Below are positions 41,983 through 51,375 of a stretch of DNA of 64,000 nucleotides, in pieces (the stretch's first letter is position 1; every line of letters starts with the position of its first letter). The stretch lies in the NCBI GenBank assembly GCA_038148755.1, contig JAYQWA010000001.1, positions 62,001-126,000 of the forward strand, given 5' to 3'. Source of the DNA: UBA5109 sp038148755 (lineage in GTDB: Bacteria; Pseudomonadota; Gammaproteobacteria; Pseudomonadales; Pseudohongiellaceae). The position numbers were made by a program, and so were the translations under genes. The notes beneath the pieces were generated by a model, which did no database searches, was not told the DNA's origin, and saw only the letters and a program-made list of their open reading frames with translations.

Positions 41983-44403
41983 ATGGCAAAAGAAGAAAAT
42001 AATTACAATTCGTCCAGCATCAAAGTTCTGAAAGGACTGGATGCTGTCCGGAAGCGACCGGGGATGTATATTGGCGATACTGATGATGGTACAGGCCTGC
42101 ACCATATGGTTTTTGAGCTAGTTGATAACTCTATCGATGAAGCGTTGGCAGGTCATTGCGACTTAATAAAGGTTATTATTCATAGTGATGAAACGGTCAG
42201 CGTTTCAGATAACGGCAGAGGCATCCCTACTGAGATTCATGAAGAAGGGGTATCAGCCGCAGAAGTTATCATGACGGTCTTGCATGCGGGGGGCAAATTT
42301 GATGATAACAGCTATAAAGTATCTGGCGGCTTACATGGAGTTGGCGTTTCAGTTGTTAATGCTCTTTCTTCCTATCTAAAACTCACGATTTTTCGAGATG
42401 GAAAAATTCACGAACAAACCTACCATCATGGTGTTCCCGAGAAGCCTTTAGAGGTGGTTGGAGATACCGATAAAACAGGAACCCTGTGCCATTTTAAGCC
42501 GTCCGTAGACACTTTTACGAATATTGAGTTTCACTATGAAATCTTGGCTAAAAAATTACGTGAACTGGCATTTTTAAATGCCGGTATTTGCATTGAGCTT
42601 AACGATGAGCGTACCGAAAAAACAGACACCTTCAAATATGACGGGGGACTTAAAGCCTTTGTTGATTATTTGAACCAAAACAAAACAGCTATCAATAAGG
42701 TTTTTCATTTTGCTACAGAAACGGAAGACGGTATCGGCATTGAGGTCGCGATGCAGTGGAATGATGGCTATCAGGAAAATATTTACCCCTATACTAACAA
42801 CATTCCCCAGAGGGATGGTGGCACTCATATCGCCGGTTTCAGAGGGGCATTAACGCGGGTTCTGAAATCTTATATAGATAAAGAAATGGAAAACAGGAAA
42901 GGCAAAGAGGTTGTCACATCGGGAGATGATGCCCGTGAGGGCTTGACGGCAATAATTTCGGTTAAAGTGCCTGATCCAAAATTTTCCTCTCAAACCAAAG
43001 ATAAACTGGTCTCTTCGGAAGTTAAAACAGCTGTAGAGCAGGAGATGGGTAAATATTTTTCAGACTTTTTATTGGAAAACCCTGCCGAAGCTAAGAATAT
43101 CGTCAATAAAATGCTGGATGCGGCGCGAGCCAGGGAAGCAGCTCGTAAAGCCAGAGAGATGACTCGACGAAAAGGTGCGCTGGATGTTGCAGGTCTGCCA
43201 GGCAAGCTTGCAGACTGCCAGGAAAAAGACCCTGCTTTGTCAGAGATCTACATTGTAGAGGGTGACTCTGCAGGTGGCTCTGCTAAACAGGGCAGAAACA
43301 GAAAAAATCAGGCAATTTTACCCCTAAAAGGTAAGATTCTGAATGTCGAGAAGGCCCGTTTTGACAAAATGTTAAGTTCGGCTGAAATCGGCACATTAAT
43401 CAAGGCCTTGGGCTGTGGTATTGGAGGTGAAGAGTTTAACCCCGAAGCGCTAAGGTACCACAGCATAATCATTATGACAGACGCCGATGTCGACGGTTCG
43501 CATATTCGCACCTTGTTGCTGACTTTCTTTTTTCGTCAAATGCGGGAGCTGGTGGAACGCGGACATATTTTTATTGCGCAGCCTCCGCTGTATAAAATTC
43601 GTAAAGGCAAACAAGAACAGTATCTGAAAGATGACGAAGAACTGGCTCTGTTCCAGACGCAGATTGCCTTGGAAGATGCCAGTTTACATGTGAGCAAAGA
43701 TACGCCGGGAATCAGCAATGAAGCGCTGGAAGAACTGGTTAATAAATATAGAAATGTTCAACGCATCATAAAACGCCACTCGCAGCACTACCCTGATGAA
43801 GTACTTCAAGCCTTGGTTTCATTGCGCGCGCTGACACCAGAAGATCTTGCTTCAGCAGAGAAAGTGCAAGCCTGGGTAGAAGAGTTACAAGCCAAAGTTG
43901 CGGCAGCTAATGTTTCAGGTGCTTTGTATGTTTTTTCAAGTAAATACGATGAAGAAGAAAAGTTGTATGAGCCTCTGGTGACATCGACGATTCATGGCGT
44001 TAAGCGCAAGGTTACAATTACGCCGGAATTTTTTAAGTCGCGTGATTATAGGGAAATCTATCAGCTTGGTGAAACCCTGGAAGGCTTATTTGAAGAGGGG
44101 GCCTATATCCAGAGAGGCGAAAAACAACAGCCAGTTTCAGGTTTTAAAGAGGCGTTGAGCTGGTTAATGTCTGATGGCATGAAGGGTTATTATCTGCAGC
44201 GCTATAAAGGACTGGGAGAAATGAATCCAGGTCAGCTCTGGGAAACGACAATGGATCCAAGCTTTCGCAGAATGGCTCAGGTCACTATTGATGATGCCAT
44301 GGCAGCAGACCAGCTTTTCTCCACCTTAATGGGAGATCAAGTTGAGCCCCGCAGGGATTTTATTGAGACGAATGCATTAACTGTCTCTAATCTCGATATT
44401 TGA
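41983..44403 (+). CDS. gyrB: DNA gyrase subunit B
   Basis: ATPase subunit of gyrase, which introduces negative supercoils. The 806-residue protein has the GHKL ATP site (ELVDNSIDEALAGHC, DNGRGIPTEIHEEG and GGLHGVGVSVVNALS), the TOPRIM domain with EGDSAGG at 426-432 and the metal-binding DADVDGSHIRT from 500, and the C-terminal PGQLWETTMDPSFRRM. The length includes the insertion in the TOPRIM region typical of gammaproteobacteria. A good ribosome site (AGGGGAAG) precedes ATG 41983. Confidence 0.97.
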   Translation: MAKEENNYNSSSIKVLKGLDAVRKRPGMYIGDTDDGTGLHHMVFELVDNSIDEALAGHCDLIKVIIHSDETVSVSDNGRGIPTEIHEEGVSAAEVIMTVLHAGGKFDDNSYKVSGGLHGVGVSVVNALSSYLKLTIFRDGKIHEQTYHHGVPEKPLEVVGDTDKTGTLCHFKPSVDTFTNIEFHYEILAKKLRELAFLNAGICIELNDERTEKTDTFKYDGGLKAFVDYLNQNKTAINKVFHFATETEDGIGIEVAMQWNDGYQENIYPYTNNIPQRDGGTHIAGFRGALTRVLKSYIDKEMENRKGKEVVTSGDDAREGLTAIISVKVPDPKFSSQTKDKLVSSEVKTAVEQEMGKYFSDFLLENPAEAKNIVNKMLDAARAREAARKAREMTRRKGALDVAGLPGKLADCQEKDPALSEIYIVEGDSAGGSAKQGRNRKNQAILPLKGKILNVEKARFDKMLSSAEIGTLIKALGCGIGGEEFNPEALRYHSIIIMTDADVDGSHIRTLLLTFFFRQMRELVERGHIFIAQPPLYKIRKGKQEQYLKDDEELALFQTQIALEDASLHVSKDTPGISNEALEELVNKYRNVQRIIKRHSQHYPDEVLQALVSLRALTPEDLASAEKVQAWVEELQAKVAAANVSGALYVFSSKYDEEEKLYEPLVTSTIHGVKRKVTITPEFFKSRDYREIYQLGETLEGLFEEGAYIQRGEKQQPVSGFKEALSWLMSDGMKGYYLQRYKGLGEMNPGQLWETTMDPSFRRMAQVTIDDAMAADQLFSTLMGDQVEPRRDFIETNALTVSNLDI

Positions 44404-44462
44404 CAGTTGTGCCTGAAAAGGCCGATATCTGCGTTAAAATTAATTAAGAGCTCAGTCATTTA

Positions 44463-44520
44463 CTGAAAACGTAAGTTCCTTCGCGCTTATTTAATATTGC
44501 TTTGATCGCGACGTTTTCAG
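44463..44520. repeat. Long-loop inverted repeat between gyrB and plsC
   Basis: CTGAAAACGT (44463-44472) pairs perfectly with ACGTTTTCAG (44511-44520) around 38 bases; shorter TCGCG/CGCGA pairing lies inside. It follows gyrB and could act as its transcript end or be an independent repeat. It has no T-tract of terminator quality. Confidence 0.45.
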
Positions 44521-44540
44521 AATAAAACATGGGCAGAGTT

Positions 44541-44565
44541 AAAAAAACATATGCTTGGCATATGT
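44541..44565 (-). terminator. Intrinsic terminator of the glyQ-glyS-gmhB-plsC operon
   Basis: On the minus strand ACATATGC-CAA-GCATATGT forms an 8-base stem with a 3-base loop, followed by seven T residues (44547-44541). The hairpin starts within the plsC stop codon, so it closes this leftward operon tightly. Confidence 0.78.
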
Positions 44566-45275
44566 TAGTTCTGGTTTTGCTTGATCCAGCCTTCCACTTC
44601 TTCAATTAACTCGCGCGCGGAGCGACCAGAACTATCTATGGGCTCTCCAATAGTTACGGTGATTGTGCCCGGGTATTTTATAAACTTGCCACTCGGCCAG
44701 TGATAACCAGCATTATGTGCAACCGGTAAAACTACTGAACCGGTTTCAATTGCGAGCACGGCGCCACCAGTTTGGTACTTTTTAGTTTCAGTCGGCTTAA
44801 CACGCGTTCCTTCCGGAAAAATTAAAACAGAAATATTTTGATCAAGTCTGCTTCCCCCCTGTTCTAGAACAGCCTGTCTGGCGTTAAGTTTACGCTTACG
44901 GTCGATGGCTATTGGCTTGAGCATGGCTAAAGACCAACCAAATAAGGGAATACTTAAAAGTTCTTTTTTGAGGATGGCTGATACCGGAGAAAAATACTGA
45001 TAAAGAAAAATAGTTTCCCAGGGGCTTTGGTGATTGCTGAGAATAATGAAAGGGTGCTGTGGTGTATGTTCTTTTCCGTTTATTACTGTTTTTATGCCAC
45101 AGCAAAACCTTAACCAGGCTAATACAAATTTATTCCAAAAGAGAAAATAGTGATAACGTTGTTTTAATGACAGAAACTGGCCGATGCTAAGACACAAAAG
45201 AGCGCATATTATCAAAGAACTAAAAAAGCCTAGATAAAAAAAGCAGGAACGAATAAATAAAATGAAAATTCGCAT
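44565..45275 (-). CDS. plsC: 1-acyl-sn-glycerol-3-phosphate acyltransferase family protein
   Basis: Membrane acyltransferase making phosphatidic acid, or a related lysolipid acyltransferase. The 236-residue protein has N-terminal hydrophobic segments, then the acyltransferase motifs: LSNHQSPWETIFL (HX4E in place of the commoner HX4D) near 80-92, AIDRKRK, and VLIFPEGTRVKP near 152-163. In Pseudomonas the gene at this locus is an olsA/lptA-like acyltransferase, so lysophosphatidate is probable but not proven as substrate. It is the last gene of the glyQ-led operon. Confidence 0.87.
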   Translation of the reverse strand: MRIFILFIRSCFFYLGFFSSLIICALLCLSIGQFLSLKQRYHYFLFWNKFVLAWLRFCCGIKTVINGKEHTPQHPFIILSNHQSPWETIFLYQYFSPVSAILKKELLSIPLFGWSLAMLKPIAIDRKRKLNARQAVLEQGGSRLDQNISVLIFPEGTRVKPTETKKYQTGGAVLAIETGSVVLPVAHNAGYHWPSGKFIKYPGTITVTIGEPIDSSGRSARELIEEVEGWIKQNQN

Positions 45276-45298
45276 TTAGGTTTCAGCTATACAAAGCA

Positions 45299-45844
45299 CT
45301 ACTTTAAAATAAAATCGACTGCAGATGCTAGGTCATCAACAATAATAACTAGAGCTTTCTTTTCAGCGCTTAATTGTTTTTCGGTGCTTGTGCCCTTTCC
45401 GGTTCTGACTAAAATTGGACGACAATGCTTGGTCAGGGCCACATCAATGTCCTTCTCTGTGTCACCAACAAAAAAGTTATTTTCTAAATTGGTATTAAAC
45501 TCTGCTTCTATTTGATTTAGCAATCCTGGTAATGGTTTCCTGCAAAGACAATTAGAATCAGGTCCGTGCGGACAATAAAAAACAGCATCAATATTACCGC
45601 CTGCATGTTCAACTAATGAATTCATATAGCTGTGAATATTTGCCAGAGTGATTTCATCAAAATAGCCGCGAGCCAATCCGGATTGATTAGTTGCAACAAC
45701 AACTTTATAACCGGCTTTTGATAGACGTGCGATAGCCTCAATGCTGCCCGGGATTGGCAACCATTCTTCAACAGATTTTATATAATCATCAGAATCATGG
45801 TTTATGACACCGTCCCGATCAAGAATAACAAGAGTCTGAGACAT
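45299..45844 (-). CDS. gmhB: D-glycero-beta-D-manno-heptose-1,7-bisphosphate 7-phosphatase
   Basis: HAD phosphatase in ADP-heptose synthesis for LPS inner core. The 181-residue enzyme begins VILDRDGVINHDSDDYIKSVEEW with the nucleophilic Asp in DRDG, has VVATNQSGLARGYF and the zinc-binding loop CPHGPDSNCLCRKPLPGLL that distinguishes GmhB, then FFVGDTEKDIDVA. Three bases separate it from glyS and 23 from plsC. Confidence 0.94.
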   Translation of the reverse strand: MSQTLVILDRDGVINHDSDDYIKSVEEWLPIPGSIEAIARLSKAGYKVVVATNQSGLARGYFDEITLANIHSYMNSLVEHAGGNIDAVFYCPHGPDSNCLCRKPLPGLLNQIEAEFNTNLENNFFVGDTEKDIDVALTKHCRPILVRTGKGTSTEKQLSAEKKALVIIVDDLASAVDFILK

Positions 45845-45847
45845 GAC

Positions 45848-47932
45848 TTAAGTAGACAGCAGGAATGAAATATCTGCGATTTGTAAGAATAATTGCCGGA
45901 TTTGATAAAGCAATGCCAGGCGATTTTCTCTTAATGCGGAATCTTCCGAATTAACCATTACGGTATCAAAAAAGTTATCAAGAGGAGACTGTAAAGAAGC
46001 CATTTTAGATAAGGCCTCTGTAAATTGCTGGTTCTCTATTAAGGGTGTTGTTTCTTGTATCACTTTTTGCAAATTATTATATAAAGTGAGTTCTGCTTGC
46101 TCGTTTAGCAGTTCTGCATTTACGGTAGCTTTTGGCTTGTCTTCCAATTTAGACAGAATATTTGCGACTCTTTTGTTCGCAGCTGCAAGTGCCTCGGCTT
46201 CAGGTAATTTAGTGAAATTATCAACAGCATTTATCTGTAGATTAAAAGTAAGCGGGCTGTCTGGCCGGACTGCATCAACAGACTGAAATGTTGTAGTAGG
46301 TATGTTCAAATCAGCATAATGAGCACGTAAGCGGTCAAAAATAAAATCCATGATATCTTGCAGTAAAAGATCCCGGTTTTCTTTTTTTGGCAGCGACTCG
46401 AAACTATCAATGGCGTGATTGATACAACTGACTAAATTTATTGGCAATTCCTTTTCCAGGATGATTCTAAGTACGCCAAGCGCAGCGCGACGTAAAGCAA
46501 AGGGGTCTTTTGAGCCGCTTGGCGGTTTGCCTATACCAAAAAGCCCGGTGATGGTATCCAGGCGTTCAGCCAGTGCTAAAATTATTCCTGGCTCACTTGA
46601 TGGTAGTTGGTCACCAGAATAACGTGGCAGATACTGTTCCTCAATCGCCAAGGCAACTGCGCTATCTTCTCCATCATGAAGCGCATAATAATGTCCCATG
46701 GTGCCCTGTAAATCTGCAAACTCACCAACCATATTGCTGAGCAAATCGCATTTGGCAAGTTGTGCAGCGCGTTCGACCTGGATGAAGCTTATATTTAGCA
46801 GTTCAGCAATGAAAATCGATAGTTTTTTGACACGTTCACTTTTATCAAAAAGGGACCCAAGATCTTTTTGAAAAACCACTCGGTTTAATGCTTCAATAGA
46901 AGAATCTAGTTTTTGTTGTTTGTCTTTTTCAAAGAAGAAAGCAGCGTCCGCTAAACGCGGACCTATAACTTTCTCATTGCCTTTGATAACCTGCTCAGGG
47001 TCAGTGCTGGCCAAATTTGAAATAGTGATAAAGTGCGGCAAAAGATTCTGATTATCATCAAGCATATAAAAATATTTCTGATGTTTTTTCAGGGAAGAAA
47101 TTAACGCCTCTTTAGGTACGCTTAAGAAGCTTGGATCAAAATTTCCGGTTAATACAACTGGCCACTCAACCAGCGCAGTAACTTCATCTAATAAGTCCTC
47201 ATCAATAATAGCCCTAGCATTTTTTGCAGCAGCTTCTTGTAGGATTTGTGAACGGATTAACTCCTTACGTTTATGGAATGATGGTTCTACTTTTCCTTCA
47301 GTAAAGAGTTTTTCAGGATAATCATTAGCAGAACTAAGCTTGATTGGTTCAGGATGCATAAAGCGATGACCATAAGTATTGCTGCTGGTTTGGAGTCCAA
47401 GAATTTCTGCAGAAATGATGTTTTTGCCGAATAATAAAACAGCCCAATGCACCGGGCGCACAAATTCTACACGCGAACTTCCCCAGCGCATGCGTTTAGG
47501 AATAGGCAGGGCAGCAAGAGCCTCATTGATAATTTTGGGTAAAAGTTTGGCGGTGGCTTCTCCGGCTTTGCTTACACTGAAAAAAAGTTTATCGACTTTG
47601 CCATCATTTTTTTGCTCAAGCTGGCTAACTTCAACACCACATGAACGCGCGAAACCTTCAGCAGCTTTACTCGGATTGCCAGCATCATCAAATGCTGCCT
47701 GTAGGGCTGGACCAAAACGTTCAGTTTGTATATCCGCCTGTTTTTCATCCAGCGCCAGGACTTTAAGAGCTAATCGCCTTGGCGTTGCAAAGGTTTCAAT
47801 CGCGGAAAAGTTTAGTTTTGCTTCTTGTAGCCTGGTTTCAACTTGCTGCCTGAATGCCTCTGATAGTGTTAACAAGGCTTTTGGCGGAAGCTCTTCGCAA
47901 CCAAGCTCTATCAATAAATCTGCAGCAGACAT
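45848..47932 (-). CDS. glyS: Glycine-tRNA ligase beta subunit
   Basis: Beta chain of the bacterial tetrameric glycyl-tRNA synthetase; binds tRNAGly. The 694-residue protein starts SAADLLIELGCEELPPKALLTLS and contains FATPRRLALKV, KRMRWGSSRVEFVRPVHWAVLLFG, FVTISN-like HFITISNLAS and SKDPFALRRAALGVLRIILE, with a C-terminal anticodon-binding region. Its start is two bases after the glyQ stop. Confidence 0.96.
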   Translation of the reverse strand: MSAADLLIELGCEELPPKALLTLSEAFRQQVETRLQEAKLNFSAIETFATPRRLALKVLALDEKQADIQTERFGPALQAAFDDAGNPSKAAEGFARSCGVEVSQLEQKNDGKVDKLFFSVSKAGEATAKLLPKIINEALAALPIPKRMRWGSSRVEFVRPVHWAVLLFGKNIISAEILGLQTSSNTYGHRFMHPEPIKLSSANDYPEKLFTEGKVEPSFHKRKELIRSQILQEAAAKNARAIIDEDLLDEVTALVEWPVVLTGNFDPSFLSVPKEALISSLKKHQKYFYMLDDNQNLLPHFITISNLASTDPEQVIKGNEKVIGPRLADAAFFFEKDKQQKLDSSIEALNRVVFQKDLGSLFDKSERVKKLSIFIAELLNISFIQVERAAQLAKCDLLSNMVGEFADLQGTMGHYYALHDGEDSAVALAIEEQYLPRYSGDQLPSSEPGIILALAERLDTITGLFGIGKPPSGSKDPFALRRAALGVLRIILEKELPINLVSCINHAIDSFESLPKKENRDLLLQDIMDFIFDRLRAHYADLNIPTTTFQSVDAVRPDSPLTFNLQINAVDNFTKLPEAEALAAANKRVANILSKLEDKPKATVNAELLNEQAELTLYNNLQKVIQETTPLIENQQFTEALSKMASLQSPLDNFFDTVMVNSEDSALRENRLALLYQIRQLFLQIADISFLLST

Positions 47933-47934
47933 TC

Positions 47935-48882
47935 CTAGGCGTCCTTATTCTGTTTGAGGCATTCATCTCTCAAGGCTTCTGGAGCCAGGGGAAAACCTAG
48001 TTTTGCTCTGGAGTCGTAATAAGCACCTGCGACCAGGCGCGCCAAGGTTCTAACGCGCAAGATAAAGCGTTGACGCTCTGTGACCGATATCGCGGAACGG
48101 GCATCGAGCAGGTTAAAATAGTGTGACGCTTTTAAAACCTGCTCATAAGCAGGCAGAACCAGTTCAGTTTCAATCAAGGACTGGCACTGGGTTTCACAGT
48201 CATCAAACTGTTTGAAAAGCGTATCTAGATCAGCATGCTCAAAATTATAGGCGGACATTTCAACTTCGTTTTGATGAAAGACATCGCCGTATGTAACCGC
48301 ACCGGATGGCGAATTTGCCCAGACAATGTCGAAAATAGAATCTTTTCCCTGCAGATACATGGCAAGGCGCTCCAGGCCGTAAGTGATTTCTCCGCTGACG
48401 GGATAACACTCCAGGCCTCCGACCTGCTGAAAATAAGTAAACTGAGTAATCTCCATGCCATTTAACCAAACCTCCCAGCCTAAACCCCAGGCCCCCAATG
48501 TTGGCGATTCCCAATTATCCTCCACAAATCGAATATCGTGAACGTTAGCATCAATTCCTATCATTTTTAAAGAATTTAGATACAAGTCTTGTATATTTAA
48601 CGGTGAAGGTTTAAGAATTACCTGAAACTGATAATAGTGTTGCAGGCGCATTGGGTTCTCGCCATAACGGCCATCAGTTGGTCGGCGACATGGCTGAACG
48701 TAGGCGGTATGCCAGCTTTCGGGTCCGATCGCTTTGAGGAAGGTGGCGGGGTGAAAGGTGCCGGCACCAACCTCAAGGTCCAGGGGTTGAACGATGACAC
48801 AGCCCTGCTCAGCCCAAAACTGCTGTAGAGCCAGGATTAAACCCTGAAAAGTGGATGTATCAATATTGGGCGCTTTACTCAA
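47935..48882 (-). CDS. glyQ: Glycine-tRNA ligase alpha subunit
   Basis: Catalytic alpha chain of glycyl-tRNA synthetase. The 315-residue protein has TFQGLILALQQFWAEQGCVIVQPLDLEVGAGTFHPATFL near 8-46, YVQPCRRPTDGRYGENPMRLQHYYQFQVILKPSP and GWEVWLNGMEITQFTYFQQ, all hallmark class II sequences. It is the first gene of the leftward operon; its promoter lies in the 147-base divergent gap 48883-49029. Confidence 0.96.
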   Translation of the reverse strand: MSKAPNIDTSTFQGLILALQQFWAEQGCVIVQPLDLEVGAGTFHPATFLKAIGPESWHTAYVQPCRRPTDGRYGENPMRLQHYYQFQVILKPSPLNIQDLYLNSLKMIGIDANVHDIRFVEDNWESPTLGAWGLGWEVWLNGMEITQFTYFQQVGGLECYPVSGEITYGLERLAMYLQGKDSIFDIVWANSPSGAVTYGDVFHQNEVEMSAYNFEHADLDTLFKQFDDCETQCQSLIETELVLPAYEQVLKASHYFNLLDARSAISVTERQRFILRVRTLARLVAGAYYDSRAKLGFPLAPEALRDECLKQNKDA

Positions 48883-49029
48883 AATGCTTTTTCGGTTCTT
48901 GGTGCTATCTAAATCAAGTCGGCAATTATCCTAAAAACTGACTATGATAGCGAGAATAACTTGGCCCAATCATTATGAAGAAGGTATGCTTTTGCCAGAA
49001 TTGGCGTTTGCGCAAGGCAGTTAAGCACA

Positions 49030-49908
49030 TTGAAAATTAAAATAAGCATAGCATTTATCAGGCTTATGTCTCTATTTTCGCTAAATATGGCTAGAAATAT
49101 AGGCAAAATGCTTGGATGTTGCGCCTATCTTGCTAATTCAAGACTGTATAAAACCTCTTTGACCAATTTACAGCTGTGTTTTCCGGATTTGAGTTTGCAG
49201 CAAAGGACAGAGCTGGCGCGCCTTAGCCTAGCACATACGGGAATGATGTTGGCGGAAAGTGGTTTAGTCTGGCACTGGCCAGTTGAAAAAATTATGCGTG
49301 AGATCAAGGAAGTTGATGGTCTTGATCTGATTCTAAATGAACAAGACCAAGGCAAAGGCGTCATTTTAATAGGCCCTCATCATGGCAATTGGGAGCTTAT
49401 GGGTTTGTATTTGAGCACCCTGGGAAAATGTAGCCAACTTTATCAGACCCCAAAACACAAGGAGCTTGATGCTTTATTGTATATGGCAAGGTCCAGAGGA
49501 AGTGCCAAGATGTATCCAGCTAACACAAAGGGAGTTATTGCTATGTTAGGAGCGCTTAAGCGTGGTGAAATGGTCGGAATACTGCCCGATCAGGTTCCTG
49601 GTCCTAGAGCTGGTGAGTTTGCGCCATTTTTTGGCAATGACGCTTATACCATGACCCTAGTATCACGCTTGATACAGAAAACCGGCACTAAGGTTTTTCT
49701 TGCTTACGCTAAGCGCTTAGATCAGGGTTTTAAGATTGTTATTAAAGAACCTGACGAAAAAATATATGCTGAGCATATGCCAACATCCCTGGCAGGCTTA
49801 AACAAGACAGTAGAGCTTGCCATCAAAGATGCGCCTGAGCAATACCAATGGGAATATAAGCGTTTTCGTTATCAGCCTGAAGGCAAGCAAGAGCCTTATT
49901 CAGCTTGA
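49030..49908 (+). CDS. Lipid A acyltransferase family protein (HtrB/LpxL-like)
   Basis: Inner-membrane acyltransferase predicted to add a secondary acyl chain to lipid A. The 292-residue protein has an N-terminal hydrophobic segment and the catalytic HX4E motif in ILIGPHHGNWELMGLYL near 112-128, and the DQVPG-type segment GILPDQVPGPRAGEFAPFFG near 178-197. Pseudomonas has an htrB gene at the same place beside glyQ. Translation begins at TTG 49030 with no strong ribosome site. The gene meets the convergent trkH with no intervening base. Confidence 0.85.
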   Translation: MKIKISIAFIRLMSLFSLNMARNIGKMLGCCAYLANSRLYKTSLTNLQLCFPDLSLQQRTELARLSLAHTGMMLAESGLVWHWPVEKIMREIKEVDGLDLILNEQDQGKGVILIGPHHGNWELMGLYLSTLGKCSQLYQTPKHKELDALLYMARSRGSAKMYPANTKGVIAMLGALKRGEMVGILPDQVPGPRAGEFAPFFGNDAYTMTLVSRLIQKTGTKVFLAYAKRLDQGFKIVIKEPDEKIYAEHMPTSLAGLNKTVELAIKDAPEQYQWEYKRFRYQPEGKQEPYSA

Positions 49909-51357
49909 TTAATCGCGCCAGAAATGTGGTGTTAAAAGCACAAGCAAAGTAAATACTTCCAGTCGGCCGAGTAGCATGCCCAGACATAATATCCACTTGG
50001 TAGAAATAGGCATGCCGCCATAGGTTTCAGCTACACCGCCGAGGCCTGGCCCCAGGTTATTAATACTTGCGCCAACAGCAGTAAAGGCTGTTGTAATGTC
50101 TAGGCCGGTTGCCAGTAAAGCGAGCAGCATGACCATATAAGCCATGACATAAACAGAAAAGAATCCCCACACAGATTCAATAACCCTGTCCGGGACTTTA
50201 TTGCTGCCTAACTTGATAGGGATGACAGCATTAGGGTGGATAAGCCTTTCCAGCTCACGAAAACCCTGCTTGATGATAAGTGCGATGCGAATGACTTTCA
50301 TCCCCCCCCCGGTGGAGCCGGCACAGGAACCAATAATTGCCATATAAAACAATAAAAAGGGTAAAAAAGTTGGCCAGGAACTGAAATCTGCAGAACTAAA
50401 ACCAGTCGTGGTACTGATTGAAACCACTTCAAACAGGCCTTTAAGAATCGCGTCATTAGCAGAATAAGTGCCAGAGAAAATCAGCACAGAAATAGTAATC
50501 AGAGAAATACTGAGTAATAAAAGCAGATAAAACTTAAGTTCGGTGTCAGGCCAATAATTTTTAAGGCTACGAGAGCGCAGAGCCATAAAGTGTAAGGCGA
50601 AATTAATGCCGGAAATCACCATAAAGAACACGGCGATAAGCTCAATGGCAGGGTTTTGGAAAAAGCCAATGCTAGCATCATGTGTAGAGAAGCCTCCGAT
50701 GGCCACGGTAGAGTAGCTATGGGAGATGGCATCAAAGGTATCCATCCCTGCAAGATAATAAGCAATAGCGCATAAAGCGGTCAGACTGACATACAAAAAC
50801 AGGAGAGCTTTGGCCGTCTCTGTCACACGCGGAAGAAGTTTATTGTCTTTAACCGGGCCGGGGCTTTCCGCCTTATACAATTGCATGCCACCAATACCAA
50901 GCATGGGCAGGATTGCTACGGCAATGGCCACAATACCCATGCCGCCAAGCCATTGCAGCTGCTGGCGGTAATAGAGGATGGATTTCGGCAAATCATCAAG
51001 ACCTGAAAGCACCGTGGCGCCAGTAGTTGTCAGGCCAGAAATAGATTCAAATAAGGCATCAGTAAAATTCATTTGGATGCCCGTAGACATATAAAAGGGG
51101 ATGCTCCCGAACAAACCGAGAACTGTCCAGAACAGGGTAACGATCAGGAATCCATCGCGGGTACGGAGGTCAGCCTTATTGTTATGTGTTGGCAGCCAGC
51201 AAGCCAGGCCACAAAATATTGTGATTAGAAAGGCACTTAAAAAAGCAGGCCAGGTCTGGTCGCCAAACAAAAAAGATAAGCCAGCTGGCGGCAACAGAGT
51301 CAGACTGAAAAGCATCAGCAGGATGCCTAGTATTCGTAAAATGACGCGAAAATGCAT
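49909..51357 (-). CDS. trkH: Trk potassium uptake system membrane component
   Basis: K+-translocating subunit of the Trk system. The 482-residue protein has the four P-loop repeats with Gly filter residues: SISGLTTTGATVL, STVAIGGFSTHDA, VVSISTTTGFSSADF and AVGASINNLGPGLG. About ten hydrophobic helices are visible. It is 18 bases downstream of trkA, which regulates it through NAD(H)/ATP binding. Confidence 0.94.
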   Translation of the reverse strand: MHFRVILRILGILLMLFSLTLLPPAGLSFLFGDQTWPAFLSAFLITIFCGLACWLPTHNNKADLRTRDGFLIVTLFWTVLGLFGSIPFYMSTGIQMNFTDALFESISGLTTTGATVLSGLDDLPKSILYYRQQLQWLGGMGIVAIAVAILPMLGIGGMQLYKAESPGPVKDNKLLPRVTETAKALLFLYVSLTALCAIAYYLAGMDTFDAISHSYSTVAIGGFSTHDASIGFFQNPAIELIAVFFMVISGINFALHFMALRSRSLKNYWPDTELKFYLLLLLSISLITISVLIFSGTYSANDAILKGLFEVVSISTTTGFSSADFSSWPTFLPFLLFYMAIIGSCAGSTGGGMKVIRIALIIKQGFRELERLIHPNAVIPIKLGSNKVPDRVIESVWGFFSVYVMAYMVMLLALLATGLDITTAFTAVGASINNLGPGLGGVAETYGGMPISTKWILCLGMLLGRLEVFTLLVLLTPHFWRD

Positions 51358-51375
51358 GGCTTGTTTAAGTTACTC

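Noticed and set aside
47379..47957. A 192-codon open frame on the plus strand
   Set aside because: It is antisense to glyS, has low-complexity Ser/Ala-rich sequence and no ribosome site; glyS motifs are on the other strand.
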